Made by a program: the position numbers and the translations under genes
Shown: positions 43,147 to 52,045 of the stretch, piece by piece
Position numbering within the stretch: position 1 is the first letter of the stretch
Layout of the letters: the number at the start of each line of letters is the position of its first letter
The notes under the pieces: model-generated
Told to the model about the DNA's origin: nothing
The model's input: the letters and a program-made list of their open reading frames with translations, nothing else
Database searches by the model: none
NCBI GenBank assembly: GCA_020249145.1
Contig: JADCGF010000011.1
Location: 1-64,000 of the forward strand
Source: Roseomonas sp.
Lineage (GTDB): Bacteria > Pseudomonadota > Alphaproteobacteria > Acetobacterales > Acetobacteraceae
Reading direction: 5' to 3'
Length of the DNA: 64,000 nucleotides

Positions 43147-44433
43147 ATGATCGCAACCACCCTGTTCCTCGCCTTTGCCGTGCTGCTCGCGGGCGGTGTA
43201 CCTGTCGCGATTTGCCTTGGGCTGGCGGGCGCTTTCGCCATTTGGCTCGCGGATCAATCCATCATGGCGATGCCGACCAATGTCTATGCCGGCATTGCGA
43301 AGTATCCGTTGATTGCCATTCCGATGTTCGTGCTGGTGGGGAGTGTGTTTGACCGTACCGGCGTTGCGCTGCGCCTTGTGCGTTTCGCAACCGCGCTGGT
43401 CGGCGCCGGGCGCGGCGCGCTTGCGTCCGTCGCCGTGCTGGTCGCGATGGTGATTGGCGGCATATCGGGGTCAGGCCCGGCCACCAGCGCGGCGGTCGGG
43501 CAGGTGGTGACGAAAAGCATGGCGGAGGATGGCTACCCGCGCCCCTTTATCGCCAGCACCGTGGGTGCGGCGGCGGCCACCGATATCCTGATCCCGCCTT
43601 CGATTGCCTTCATTGTCTATGCCGTGCTGGTGCCGGGCGTTTCCGTGCCCGCCATTTTCGCTGCCGGCATGATCCCCGGGATTCTCGCCGGGCTTTGCAT
43701 CATCGCCGCCGTGGTAATCATTTCCATCGTCAAGGATTTCGGCGGCAAGGCGCGCCAGAAGGAAGCCATTGCCGTCTGGCAAAGCTTTAAGGAAGCCTTC
43801 TGGGGCCTGCTGGCGCCGGTGGTGATCCTGGGCGGCATGCGGCTTGGGCTTTTCACGCCCACGGAAGCTGCGGTGGTTGCGGTATTTTACGGGCTCTTCA
43901 TCGGCTTTTTCATCTATCGCAGCCTGACGCTTCGCGATGTCTATGAAATGCTGGTGGAGGCTGGGGAAATCTCCGCCGTCATCCTGATCGTCATTGCCTT
44001 GGCGACGGTTTTTGCCTGGTCCACCAGCACGCTTGGCATTGTACGCCCGATTGTGGAATGGGTGGTGGGGCTTGGGCTTGGCTCGGCCGGCACACTCGCG
44101 CTGCTCACGATTTTCCTGATCATTGTGGGGATGTTTCTGGATGGCATTTCGATCTTCCTGATCCTGCTGCCGGTACTGCTGCCAATTGCCGCTGCCTTTC
44201 AATGGGACCTGACCTGGTTTGGTGTGGTGCTGACCATGATGATCGCGATCGGCCAATTTACCCCACCCATGGCGGTGAATTTAATGGTATCCTGCCGGAT
44301 TGCGGGCGTTTCCATGGAAAGCACCGTACCTTGGGTGATTTGGCTGGTGCTGGCCATGTTGCTCTCGGCCGTGGCTGTCATGGCCGTGCCCGATTTGGCG
44401 CTTTGGTTGCCGCGCGTAATGGGGCTTGGCTAA
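43147..44433 (+). CDS. TRAP transporter large permease (DctM-type)
   Basis: 428 residues with about 12 membrane segments. Conserved blocks are GGISGSGPATSAAVGQVVTKSM, AAAATDILIPPSIAFIVYAV and FTPPMAVNLMVSCRI. It transports the solute with Na+ as driver. It completes the second, fully compact TRAP operon (P-Q-M). The protein is well diverged from the first DctM at 16989-18293, so the two systems are not recent copies. Confidence 0.95.
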   Translation: MIATTLFLAFAVLLAGGVPVAICLGLAGAFAIWLADQSIMAMPTNVYAGIAKYPLIAIPMFVLVGSVFDRTGVALRLVRFATALVGAGRGALASVAVLVAMVIGGISGSGPATSAAVGQVVTKSMAEDGYPRPFIASTVGAAAATDILIPPSIAFIVYAVLVPGVSVPAIFAAGMIPGILAGLCIIAAVVIISIVKDFGGKARQKEAIAVWQSFKEAFWGLLAPVVILGGMRLGLFTPTEAAVVAVFYGLFIGFFIYRSLTLRDVYEMLVEAGEISAVILIVIALATVFAWSTSTLGIVRPIVEWVVGLGLGSAGTLALLTIFLIIVGMFLDGISIFLILLPVLLPIAAAFQWDLTWFGVVLTMMIAIGQFTPPMAVNLMVSCRIAGVSMESTVPWVIWLVLAMLLSAVAVMAVPDLALWLPRVMGLG

Positions 44434-44442
44434 GCAAGCCCC

Positions 44443-45411
44443 CTACCCAAGCCTCAGCCCAAGTTCCTGCACGGTCTTTCTCTCATCCTCATAATGCGCC
44501 CGTGCCGCCACGGCGTAATCGGCGCTGTTCAAATAACGCACTGGCATATCGAAGCGCGCAATCACGGCCAGATGCGCGGGATCAAATAACGCTTCCTTGA
44601 AGGCATCATGCAGCACCCGCACCACGCCGGGGTCCATGCCACGCGGGCCGCCAATGCCATAGGTGCTTTCACCCAATACATCATAGCCAACCTCCCGCAA
44701 GGTGGGCACATTCGGAAAGCGCGTTGCCCTTTCGCTCATCCATACGGCCAAGGGCCGCACACGCCCTTCCAGCGCCATATCCGCCCAGGCGCTGGTTTCC
44801 GCCGAGAAATGAATATCGCCCGCCAATAGCGCTTGCAGATTGGGCGCAGCGCCGCGAAAGGGCACTGTGACCCAATCAATGCCAGCCAACCGCGCGAGGC
44901 GCGTCATTTGGATATCGGTCGTATTGGCGCCCGGCGTGCCGTAATTGAACTTGCCCGGATTGGCGCGCGCATCGGCCAGCAATTCCTGCATGGTTCGCCA
45001 GGGTGCATCGCGGCGCACCACGACGCCGCCCATATAGCCCACCAGTCGGATGATCCAGGTGAAATCCTGCATCGGGTCCCATTGCGGCCTTTCCTGCATC
45101 AGCGGCATACGGAAACTGCCATTGGACATTTGGGCGAGTGCATAGCCATCCGGCCGCGCCTCCCGCGCCAGGAATTGCGCCGCAAGAGACCCACCTACGC
45201 CTGGCTTGTTTTCGACAATGATCGGCTGGCCAAGCCGCTTTGCCGCCTGTTCGCACAAGGCGCGCATCTGGATATCCGTGGCCCCGCCCGGCGTCCAAGG
45301 CACCATCACGCGGATCGGCTTATCCGGAAACCGCCCCTGCGCCAGCGCGGGTGTCGCCAGCGCCCCAGCCAAGCCTGCCATCACGGCGCGGCGCCCCAAC
45401 AGCATGTCCAT
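44443..45411 (-). CDS. TctC/Bug-family binding protein
   Basis: 322 residues from the ATG at 45411, with GGGAGG 5 bases upstream; a longer frame to 45555 has no similarity. The signal (LLGRRAVMAGLAGALATPALAQG) is followed by IRVMVPWTPGGATDIQMRALCEQ, ENKPGVGGSLAAQF, FNYGTPGANTTDI, VPFRGAAPNLQALL and FPNVPTLREVGYDV. It is monocistronic and convergent with the TRAP operon. No permease is adjacent. Confidence 0.92.
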   Translation of the reverse strand: MDMLLGRRAVMAGLAGALATPALAQGRFPDKPIRVMVPWTPGGATDIQMRALCEQAAKRLGQPIIVENKPGVGGSLAAQFLAREARPDGYALAQMSNGSFRMPLMQERPQWDPMQDFTWIIRLVGYMGGVVVRRDAPWRTMQELLADARANPGKFNYGTPGANTTDIQMTRLARLAGIDWVTVPFRGAAPNLQALLAGDIHFSAETSAWADMALEGRVRPLAVWMSERATRFPNVPTLREVGYDVLGESTYGIGGPRGMDPGVVRVLHDAFKEALFDPAHLAVIARFDMPVRYLNSADYAVAARAHYEDERKTVQELGLRLG

Positions 45412-45514
45412 GCTTCCCTCCCGTTTCTCTTCAGGAAGGTTAAACGAACATATCTGCCAAAGGCGAGTATTCGTTGGCGCCCCAAACGCGATCCCACTAC
45501 CGCCCCATGCACGC

Positions 45515-45548
45515 AAAAAAACCGTGATCAGCGGCAGCCGATCACGGT
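45515..45548 (-). terminator. Intrinsic terminator of the Tim44-domain gene
   Basis: On the minus strand ACCGTGATC (complement of 45540-45548) pairs with its partner at 45521-45529 around a 10-base loop. Seven A residues at 45515-45521 on the plus strand give the U-run of the minus-strand transcript. This is a clear rho-independent terminator 51 bases after the stop. Confidence 0.88.
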
Positions 45549-45564
45549 ATCGCAAAACATGAAA

Positions 45565-45588
45565 CCGGCACGGCTTGCGCCATGCCGG
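45565..45588 (-). terminator. Second stem-loop after the Tim44-domain gene
   Basis: CCGGCACGGC and GCCATGCCGG form a 10-base stem with one pair that is G-U in the minus-strand RNA, around a TTGC loop, 11 bases after the stop codon. It has no T-run of its own and probably works with the terminator at 45515-45548 in protecting the 3' end. Confidence 0.5.
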
Positions 45589-45598
45589 CTAAGTAACG

Positions 45599-46555
45599 TC
45601 AGCCGGTCTGCTGAATGGCCGAGAGCAACCAACGCTCCTCAGGGCCGCTGCGGACAAAGGTCCAAAGCTCGGTCGAACTCTGGCGCTCGGTCGTGCTGCC
45701 TTCCACCAACTTGCCGGTTGCTTCCTCGAAAGTGGCGTCCAGCAGGCTGAAGCGCATGGCAACCGTCGCGTAATCCAGGCCATCTTCATGCCACGCTTCG
45801 GAAAGGTCACCGCCTTCCAGCTTCACATCGCGGGTTTCATTGCGCCAGCCGCGCGCATCCAGATCGCGGTAGTCATTCGCGAAATAGCCAACCATCTCAG
45901 GGGTTGCGAATTCCCGCAGGCCCTTCAGGTCGCGGCGCGACCAGGCGGCATTCACCGCGATCAGGCTTTGTTCAAACGCCTGATAATCCTGCGGCGTCAG
46001 CTGAACATCACGCGAAGGCGCGGCATAGGCGCCGCCTGCGACCGGGGCAGCGGCACCGCCCATGGGCGCCGGTTCCATTTGGCGCGCATAACCGGAAGCA
46101 CCGGCCATGGCAGGCGCGGCCTGGCGGCGGCGGAACAGGCGGAAGGCCAGATAGATCAGGCCGCCAATCAGCGCCACTTGCAGCAGCATGCCCAGCATGG
46201 CGCCAAAGCCGCCGATACCGCCCAGCAGCCCGCCACCAAACATCATGCCGATCAGGCCGCCCATGAGCAGCCCCCCCGCCAGCGCGCCCATGAAGGAACG
46301 CTGCGGCTGTGCCTGGGGCGGCATGCCGGGACGCGCCGCGCCGCCGGCCTGTTGCGGGCCAGAAGGCTGCGTTGCCGTGCGCTCCATGGGCCGCGCGGTA
46401 TTGGGCGCGGTCTGGGTCGGCGGCGGCGCGGAATAGGTCCGGCTGCCGCGGCTGCCGGAAGATGAATTGCCACCCGGCTTGGCATCGGCCAGGACTGGCA
46501 CCAAAACCATGGCGAGGGCCGCGAAAGCGGTGACGAGATAACCGGGACGAAGCAT
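45599..46555 (-). CDS. Tim44-like domain membrane protein
   Basis: 318 residues from the ATG at 46555, which has GGGAGG 11 bases upstream; the in-frame extension to 46687 is not supported. An N-terminal signal (about 1-25, ending LADAKP), a Ser/Pro/Gln-rich linker, a Gly/Met-rich membrane segment (about 95-150: GGLLMGGLIGMMFGGG and LIGGLIYLAFRLF) and a C-terminal Tim44-like domain (about 195-318: DYQAFEQSLIAVNAAWSRRDL, PEMVGYFAND, RWLLSAIQQ) are visible. Bacterial Tim44-like proteins are membrane-bound with unclear function, possibly in envelope assembly. Monocistronic, divergent from the GGDEF-EAL-like pair. Confidence 0.88.
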   Translation of the reverse strand: MLRPGYLVTAFAALAMVLVPVLADAKPGGNSSSGSRGSRTYSAPPPTQTAPNTARPMERTATQPSGPQQAGGAARPGMPPQAQPQRSFMGALAGGLLMGGLIGMMFGGGLLGGIGGFGAMLGMLLQVALIGGLIYLAFRLFRRRQAAPAMAGASGYARQMEPAPMGGAAAPVAGGAYAAPSRDVQLTPQDYQAFEQSLIAVNAAWSRRDLKGLREFATPEMVGYFANDYRDLDARGWRNETRDVKLEGGDLSEAWHEDGLDYATVAMRFSLLDATFEEATGKLVEGSTTERQSSTELWTFVRSGPEERWLLSAIQQTG

Positions 46556-46620
46556 TGGATTTGGAACCTCCCAAGATGACCTGACGTTAATATAGGGATT
46601 TTTGAGCCCAAGCGAAGGGG

Positions 46621-46697
46621 TAAAACGCATTGCAGAGATTGCAGCCTGGCCCTTGTAGGCCCAAAACGGGTGGGAACCGCTTCGCAATGCGATTTTA
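46621..46697. repeat. Long inverted repeat in the divergent intergenic region
   Basis: TAAAACGCATTGC (46621-46633) is matched by GCAATGCGATTTTA (46684-46697), differing by one inserted base, with 50 bases between. A further complementary GCGAAG/CTTCGC pair lies around them. It fills most of the 182-base gap between the Tim44-domain gene and the GGDEF-EAL-like gene. It may be a REP-type element or a shared regulatory site. Confidence 0.5.
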
Positions 46698-46737
46698 TAC
46701 GTCTCGCTAGTAGGTTTCTGATAGAACTGAACACCAA

Positions 46738-47967
46738 ATGTCCCGTAAACGATCCGCCACCCCTGAGTTGCAGCTCAGCCAGACGTCCTTGCAGGACGCG
46801 CTTCGGCGCGCCTTGCGCGATGAGGGCGGACGAATGGCCGTCCGCGTCTCCCCCGGCACACGGTCTGAGGCGCAGCGCCTGGTTTTCGCCCTGTTGCGGG
46901 AAGCGGTTGATGTCAAAGGCGGCTCTCTGGTTGAAATCGCCCCGGATGATTGGCTGCTGACAGAACTGCCAAACTTCGAAGCGGGCAAGCTTCAGGCACT
47001 GCTCGGGCAGATCCTTGGGGAGGCAGCGGTGCAATTGCTGCCGCTCCCATCCTCCAAACTCATGCTCATCACCCTTTTGAATGCTGCCCGCCTGCCGCAA
47101 TTCCTGGAGGTGCCGGCAGCGGAGCCGGTCTCGCCCCTCGGCCTCGATGCGCGGCTGGATCGGCTCAACCTGTCGCAGGTTTTTCGTCGTCACAGCATTG
47201 TCGGCATTACGGATACAAGACTGCCCAAATTGGTCTTCCAACGCCTTGGCTTGGACCTAACAGCGCTCAAGCGGGATCTTGGTCGCCTGGGGGTGGACCG
47301 TGCCCTGCTGCGGCACGCGCAATCAATGCTGCAAAAGCGCGTCCTTGAAGCGCTTGGCGATGAGGGTACGCGCAAATCCCTGATGGGCGGCGGCCCGATT
47401 GCCCCCTTGCTGCTGGATTTGCCACCGGAACTGCTGCCAGAAATGCCGGACACCGCCGAAGATGAAGCTGATGCGGATGCCGGCCCTGGGCTTTATGCCA
47501 CGCTTGCCTTGCAGGATGCAGTTTCTGTCGGCAATTTGGCAGCCAGGCGGAAGGCCCTGCGCCAGGGGTCTTGGGGCATCGCCATAGCAGGCCTTTCAGC
47601 CTCAGCGCTTACCCTGATTGAACCTGAAGCCCTGCCTGCGGATTGGCTGATCCTGGATTGGTCCCACGCGCTGGACGAGACTCAAGTTCTGAAGGCCTTG
47701 CGCCGCCTTGATGAGGCCCGCCTGATCCTGAATGGCTGTGATGGTGAAGCAGCCCTTTCATGGGGCATCAGCCAGGGTATCCATCTTTATGGTGGACCAT
47801 GGATTGAAGATATCATCACCGCGACCAGGATGGATCATTGCAGGGATGCCGCGCGCTGCCTGCGCTCGGAATGTCGCGCCCGGGGGCTTGCCACCGCGCC
47901 GTCCGAACGGCTTGGCTGCACCAATACCCTATTGTTGGAATCCGTGCTGCCAGAGGGCCGGGCATGA
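46738..47967 (+). CDS. Degenerate GGDEF-EAL-like protein, first of a tandem pair
   Basis: 409 residues, not clearly recognised by name. The N-terminal part (about 40-95) runs like a worn GGDEF domain: GGSLVEIAPDDWLLTEL sits where the R-GGDEF-A strand and turn would be. The C-terminal part (about 270-390) runs like an EAL domain: WGIAIAGLSASALTLIE, ADWLILDWSHAL (compare the DYLKID strand) and LILNGCDGEAALSWGISQGI followed by GGPWIE. None of the metal or nucleotide residues (EAL, DDFGTG, QGY) remain, so no c-di-GMP turnover is expected. It is cytoplasmic and coupled to the next gene by ATGA. The relationship is inferred from pattern only. Confidence 0.72.
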   Translation: MSRKRSATPELQLSQTSLQDALRRALRDEGGRMAVRVSPGTRSEAQRLVFALLREAVDVKGGSLVEIAPDDWLLTELPNFEAGKLQALLGQILGEAAVQLLPLPSSKLMLITLLNAARLPQFLEVPAAEPVSPLGLDARLDRLNLSQVFRRHSIVGITDTRLPKLVFQRLGLDLTALKRDLGRLGVDRALLRHAQSMLQKRVLEALGDEGTRKSLMGGGPIAPLLLDLPPELLPEMPDTAEDEADADAGPGLYATLALQDAVSVGNLAARRKALRQGSWGIAIAGLSASALTLIEPEALPADWLILDWSHALDETQVLKALRRLDEARLILNGCDGEAALSWGISQGIHLYGGPWIEDIITATRMDHCRDAARCLRSECRARGLATAPSERLGCTNTLLLESVLPEGRA

Positions 47968-49142
47968 GCGGCAGCGCCCAAAGATCCGCTGCCCTGCCCG
48001 CTGAGGCGCTTGGTGCGGTGGCCTTGTCCAATGCCATTCGTGATGCGGTCGCGATGGGGGAGGAGCGCCTGGTGCTCATGCTGCGCTTTTCAGCGCTGCC
48101 ACGCGCTTGGCGCTTCGGCACCAAGGCGGAATTGTTGCGGGAGGCCTGGGAACCCTTGAACAGCACCGCCCGCGTCAGGGGCTTCAAGCTGCCTGGGGGC
48201 GATCTGGTTGCCATTGGCTTGCCCAATGCAAGTGAAGCGCTGGAACATCAGCAACGCATTCTGCTTTCCATGCTGGAACCCGAGGAAGCTGAGAAGGCGG
48301 TGCATATGCTCCGCCTGCCGCAGCAGGCAGCGGCGGTGATGGCGGCTGTTGAAGCCAGTCTCGGCATGGTCGCGGCCATGCAGGCCATGGCGCTTGAGGA
48401 GCTGGAGGAACGCACGGTTGACGCGGCGACGCTTGCTTCAGCGGAACGTGGGCTGATGACGGCTGATCTCAGTATTTTCTTCCGTCGCCAGAAAATCTGC
48501 TGGCTGGAACCGGGCGGACAGAACACCAGGCTGTTCTGGGAAGATCGCCGCACGGAGCTTGGGGAAATCTGCGAAAGGCTTCTGCCAGGCAGCGACATTT
48601 CGCTGACCCCCGCCTTCGCGCAAAGGCTCATGAAATCCATTGACCGCCGGCAATTGAGCGACATTGCGCGACCGGAAGAATTGCGCAATATGCGCCAGCT
48701 TGCGCTGCCGCTCCGTGTGGAGAGCCTTTTCTCCGCGGAATTCCTGCGGCTGGATGCCATCATGCCGCAAAGCCAGCGCCCCAAGCTGATTATCGGGCTT
48801 GATTCCGAAGATGTGCTGACCGATCCCGATCTTTTCCTGCTGGCGCGCAATTTCGCGCAGGCGCGCGGCTATCGGCTGATGTTGGAAGCCGCTTCCCCCT
48901 TCACCGCTACGGTCCTTTCCAGCCAGCGTGCCGGCTTTGATTTCCTGCGCCTTAAATGGTCCGAGGATTTCCCCGCCGCTGACAGCCCGGCAACGGCGGC
49001 GCTGCAGAAAAAGCTCTCCTTGAACGCCGAACAGGTGGTCTTGGCCGGGGCAGATCGGCCAGCCGCCATTGCCTGGGGCTGGGAAGCGGGGATTCGCCTG
49101 TTCCAGGGCCGCCTGATTGAAAGCCAGCGCCCCGCAAGCTGA
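47964..49142 (+). CDS. Degenerate GGDEF-EAL-like protein, second of a tandem pair
   Basis: 392 residues from the ATG at 47964 that overlaps the previous stop. LREAWEPLNSTARVRGF leads to GGDL at 78-81, the position of the GGDEF signature, followed by VAIGLP and a long helical region (100-160). The C-terminal part recalls an EAL domain: IIGLDSEDVL, ARGYRLMLEAASPF, FDFLRLKWSEDF and VVLAGADRPAAIAWGWEAGIRLFQG with F380-Q-G382. Catalytic residues are missing from both halves. Similar order to its neighbour suggests an old duplication and a possible heteromeric receptor or scaffold. Function unknown. Confidence 0.72.
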   Translation: MSGSAQRSAALPAEALGAVALSNAIRDAVAMGEERLVLMLRFSALPRAWRFGTKAELLREAWEPLNSTARVRGFKLPGGDLVAIGLPNASEALEHQQRILLSMLEPEEAEKAVHMLRLPQQAAAVMAAVEASLGMVAAMQAMALEELEERTVDAATLASAERGLMTADLSIFFRRQKICWLEPGGQNTRLFWEDRRTELGEICERLLPGSDISLTPAFAQRLMKSIDRRQLSDIARPEELRNMRQLALPLRVESLFSAEFLRLDAIMPQSQRPKLIIGLDSEDVLTDPDLFLLARNFAQARGYRLMLEAASPFTATVLSSQRAGFDFLRLKWSEDFPAADSPATAALQKKLSLNAEQVVLAGADRPAAIAWGWEAGIRLFQGRLIESQRPAS

Positions 49143-49177
49143 CGCCATGGCTTGGCGAAACGCTGGTTTGGGCCGAT

Positions 49178-49933
49178 ATGGCCCCCATGCCGCTTCCCGC
49201 CATTGAGGCCCAGGGCCTGACGAAAACCTATAAGGCTGGCGATCCGCCCGCTGTGGCTGGCTTGGATTTCATCCAGCCCGCCGGCAGCACCTGGGCGCTG
49301 CTGGGGGGCAATGGTGCGGGCAAATCCACCACCATCGCCATGCTGCTGGGTCTTTTGGTGCCCAGTGGCGGGCGGGTTGTGGTGCTGGGCCATGACATGG
49401 CGCGGGATCGCTTCGCGGCGCTCGCGCAGATGAATTTTTCTTCCCCCTATGTCGCGCTGCCGCATCGGCTGACCGTGCGGGAAAACCTGATGGTCTATGC
49501 GCATCTCTATAACGTGCCGCGTGCGCATGATCGCATCGCCGAATTGGCCGAACGCCTGCAATTGACCGGCTTTCTGGACCGCCCGGCGGGGCAGCTTTCG
49601 GCGGGGCAGAAAACCCGCGTGGCGATTGCGAAATCGCTGATCAATCGCCCGGAATTGCTGCTGCTGGATGAACCCACCGCCAGCCTAGACCCCGATACGG
49701 GCGATTGGGTGCGGAGCCTTTTGGAAGCCTACCGCGCTGAAACAGGTGCGGCCATTCTGCTCGCCAGCCATAACATGGCCGAGGTCGAACGCCTGGCTGA
49801 CCATGTGCTGATGCTGAAGGGCGGGCGCATTGTGGACCAAGGCAGCCCCGCCGATCTGATCGCGCGCTATGGCCGCGATGATCTTGAACAGGTGTTTCTG
49901 GATATCGCCCGCGGCCAAGGGCGCGCGGCATGA
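49178..49933 (+). CDS. ABC-2 type transporter ATP-binding protein
   Basis: 251 residues. Walker A GGNGAGKS is at 43-50, with QLSAGQKTRVAIAKSLINRPELLLLDEPTASLDPDTGDWV containing signature and Walker B, and SHNMAEVERLADHVLMLKGGRIV after it. It is the single ATPase of an exporter of the DrrA/NodI type, driving the permease encoded next (ATGA overlap). An ATG three codons in (49187) is an equally possible start; neither has a strong ribosome site. Exported compound unknown. Confidence 0.92.
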   Translation: MAPMPLPAIEAQGLTKTYKAGDPPAVAGLDFIQPAGSTWALLGGNGAGKSTTIAMLLGLLVPSGGRVVVLGHDMARDRFAALAQMNFSSPYVALPHRLTVRENLMVYAHLYNVPRAHDRIAELAERLQLTGFLDRPAGQLSAGQKTRVAIAKSLINRPELLLLDEPTASLDPDTGDWVRSLLEAYRAETGAAILLASHNMAEVERLADHVLMLKGGRIVDQGSPADLIARYGRDDLEQVFLDIARGQGRAA

Positions 49934-50730
49934 GCGGCGCGGCGCGGCGTGTTTGGGGGCTGATGTATCGGCATTTGACGCTGTATCGGCGTTCCTGGCC
50001 GCGCGTTTTGGAATTGATGTATTGGCCCGTCCTGCAAATGCTGGTCTGGGGTTTTGTGACGGCTTGGCTTGCTGGCGTGCAAAACAATACCGCGAGCATC
50101 ACCGCCGGCGTGCTGCTGGGCGGTGTGCTGCTGTGGGAGGTGACGCTGCGCAGCCAAATGGGCTTTGCCATTTCCTTCCTGGAAGAAATCTGGTCGCGCA
50201 ATCTGGGCCATATTTTCGTGGCCCCGCTGAGGCCCACTGAATTGGTGGCGGGCTTGGTGGCCATGAGCATGCTCCGCACCGCCATCGGCGTGGGACCGGC
50301 CATTTTGCTGGCCTTCCTGCTTTACGGCTTTGGCATTTGGACCCTGGGGCCGGTGCTGGTGCTCTATTTCGCGGCGCTGATGGCGATGGGCTGGGCGGTG
50401 GCGCTTGGCGTGACCGCACTGATCCTGCGCCATGGTGCGGGGGCCGAGGCTTTGGCCTGGGGCGTGCTGTTCGGCTTGGCGCCCTTCTCAGCGGTGTTTT
50501 ATCCGGTTTCGGTGCTGCCTGGCTGGTTGCAGCCCAACTCACTCGCCATTCCGGCGACGCATGTTTTTGAAGGCATGCGTGCCGCGCTGCTGGATGGGCG
50601 GCTGGCCTGGGATCATCTGGCCTATGCTTTTGCGCTTGATCTGATCTGGCTAGGCTTGGCCGCCTGGCTTTTCATGGCGCAATTCCAGGCGGCGCGCGTC
50701 CGAGGCGCTTTGATGAATATTGGCGAATAA
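49930..50730 (+). CDS. ABC-2 type transporter permease
   Basis: 266 residues with six membrane segments and the ABC-2 layout: YRHLTLYRRSWPRVLELMYWPVLQMLVWGF at the N-terminus, a middle region with LEEIWSRNLGHIFVAPLRPTE, and the C-terminal ABC-2 signature region PFSAVFYPVSVLPGWLQ. It pairs with the preceding ATPase as a homodimeric channel for export of lipid, polysaccharide or drug. Overlap of start and stop shows co-translation. The following argD begins 113 bases later on the same strand. Confidence 0.9.
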   Translation: MSGAARRVWGLMYRHLTLYRRSWPRVLELMYWPVLQMLVWGFVTAWLAGVQNNTASITAGVLLGGVLLWEVTLRSQMGFAISFLEEIWSRNLGHIFVAPLRPTELVAGLVAMSMLRTAIGVGPAILLAFLLYGFGIWTLGPVLVLYFAALMAMGWAVALGVTALILRHGAGAEALAWGVLFGLAPFSAVFYPVSVLPGWLQPNSLAIPATHVFEGMRAALLDGRLAWDHLAYAFALDLIWLGLAAWLFMAQFQAARVRGALMNIGE

Positions 50731-50842
50731 ACCAAGGCGCCCCTTTCATCTTGCGCGCTTTTCCGGCAAGTTTCTCATTTCCGGTCCTTGGTGGGGCGAT
50801 GGTCGCCTTTGCCCGGGCCGGTTGCTTGCGGAGACTGGAAAC

Positions 50843-52045
50843 GTGATTCCCGCCCTGATGCCGACCTATAACCGTGCCGACCTTGCTTTTGAGCGGGGCG
50901 AAGGCGCGCGACTTTGGACGGAAGATGGCCGACGTTTCCTGGATTTCGGCGCGGGCATCGCGACATCCTCGCTCGGCCATGGGCACCAGCATCTGACGCG
51001 GATGATCGCGGAACAGGCGGGCAAGATCATTCATGCCTCCAACCTGTACCGCATCCCGCAGGCGGAAAGGCTGGCGCAGCGGCATGTGGAAAACTCCTTC
51101 GCTGACAGCGTGTTTTTCTGCAATTCCGGCGCCGAAGCGAATGAAGGCATGATCAAGGCTGTCCGCAAATATCATGCGGAAAACGGCCATCCGGAACGCT
51201 ACCGGCTGATCTGCTTTGAAGGCGCCTTCCATGGCCGCACCATGGCCGCGCTGGCCGCCACCGGGAATGAGAAATACCTGGCCGGCTTCGGCCCGCCGGT
51301 TGAAGGCTTTGACCATGTGCCCTTCGACAATATGAATGCGGTGCGTGATGCGATTGGCCCCAATACCGCCGGCGTGATGATTGAACCTGTGCAGGGAGAA
51401 GGCGGTGTGCGCCCCGCGCCGCTGCGCTTCCTGCGTGAATTGCGCGCCATGTGCGATGAATACGGGCTATTGCTGGCTTTGGATGAAGTGCAGACCGGCA
51501 TGGGCCGTTCGGGCAAGATGTGGGCCCATCAATGGGCCGGGATCGAGCCTGATGTGATGTCATCCGCCAAGGGCATTGGCGGCGGCTTCCCGCTGGGCGG
51601 CATTTTCGCCAAGGAACATGTGGCGAAGCATTTGAAGGCCGGCACGCATGGGTCAACCTATGGCGGTGGGCCGCTGGCCTGCGCGGCCGGCAATGCGGTG
51701 ATGGATGTGGTTTCCGCCCCCGGCTTCCTGGACCGTGTGGATCAGGTGGCGCGGCATTTGTGGCGCGCGCTGCTGGCGCTCGCCGCCAAGCATTCGACAG
51801 TGATTGAGGATGTGCGCGGTGCGGGCCTGCTGCTTGGCCTGAAGCTGCGGCCCGAAGTGAATAACGGCGAAATGCAGAATGCCGCCGTGGCGGAAGGGCT
51901 GCTGACGGTGGCGGCGGGCATGAATGTGCTGCGCCTGGCGCCACCGCTGATCATCACTGAGGCGGATGCGGATGAGTCGGTGGCACTGCTCGATCGCGCC
52001 TGCCTGCGCCTGACCCCAGCCGGTGCCCAAGCCGCGGCGCAATGA
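50843..52045 (+). CDS. argD: Acetylornithine aminotransferase
   Basis: 400 residues from a GTG at 50843, with GGAG nine bases upstream; the start [21 protein letters not shown] fits alphaproteobacterial ArgD. An ATG at 50858 would remove five residues; an earlier in-frame ATG at 50720 lies in the permease gene. PLP binding is shown by [15 protein letters not shown] and by K243 in [13 protein letters not shown], with the aspartate in [14 protein letters not shown]. The enzyme makes N-acetylornithine from the semialdehyde in arginine biosynthesis. The stop overlaps the argF start (ATGA). Confidence 0.95.
   Translation: MIPALMPTYNRADLAFERGEGARLWTEDGRRFLDFGAGIATSSLGHGHQHLTRMIAEQAGKIIHASNLYRIPQAERLAQRHVENSFADSVFFCNSGAEANEGMIKAVRKYHAENGHPERYRLICFEGAFHGRTMAALAATGNEKYLAGFGPPVEGFDHVPFDNMNAVRDAIGPNTAGVMIEPVQGEGGVRPAPLRFLRELRAMCDEYGLLLALDEVQTGMGRSGKMWAHQWAGIEPDVMSSAKGIGGGFPLGGIFAKEHVAKHLKAGTHGSTYGGGPLACAAGNAVMDVVSAPGFLDRVDQVARHLWRALLALAAKHSTVIEDVRGAGLLLGLKLRPEVNNGEMQNAAVAEGLLTVAAGMNVLRLAPPLIITEADADESVALLDRACLRLTPAGAQAAAQ

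Noticed and set aside
41575..44433. Recent duplication of the whole TRAP operon at 16989-20946
   Set aside because: Subunit sequences differ strongly, the binding proteins belong to different DctP branches and the gene orders differ, so these are distinct systems.
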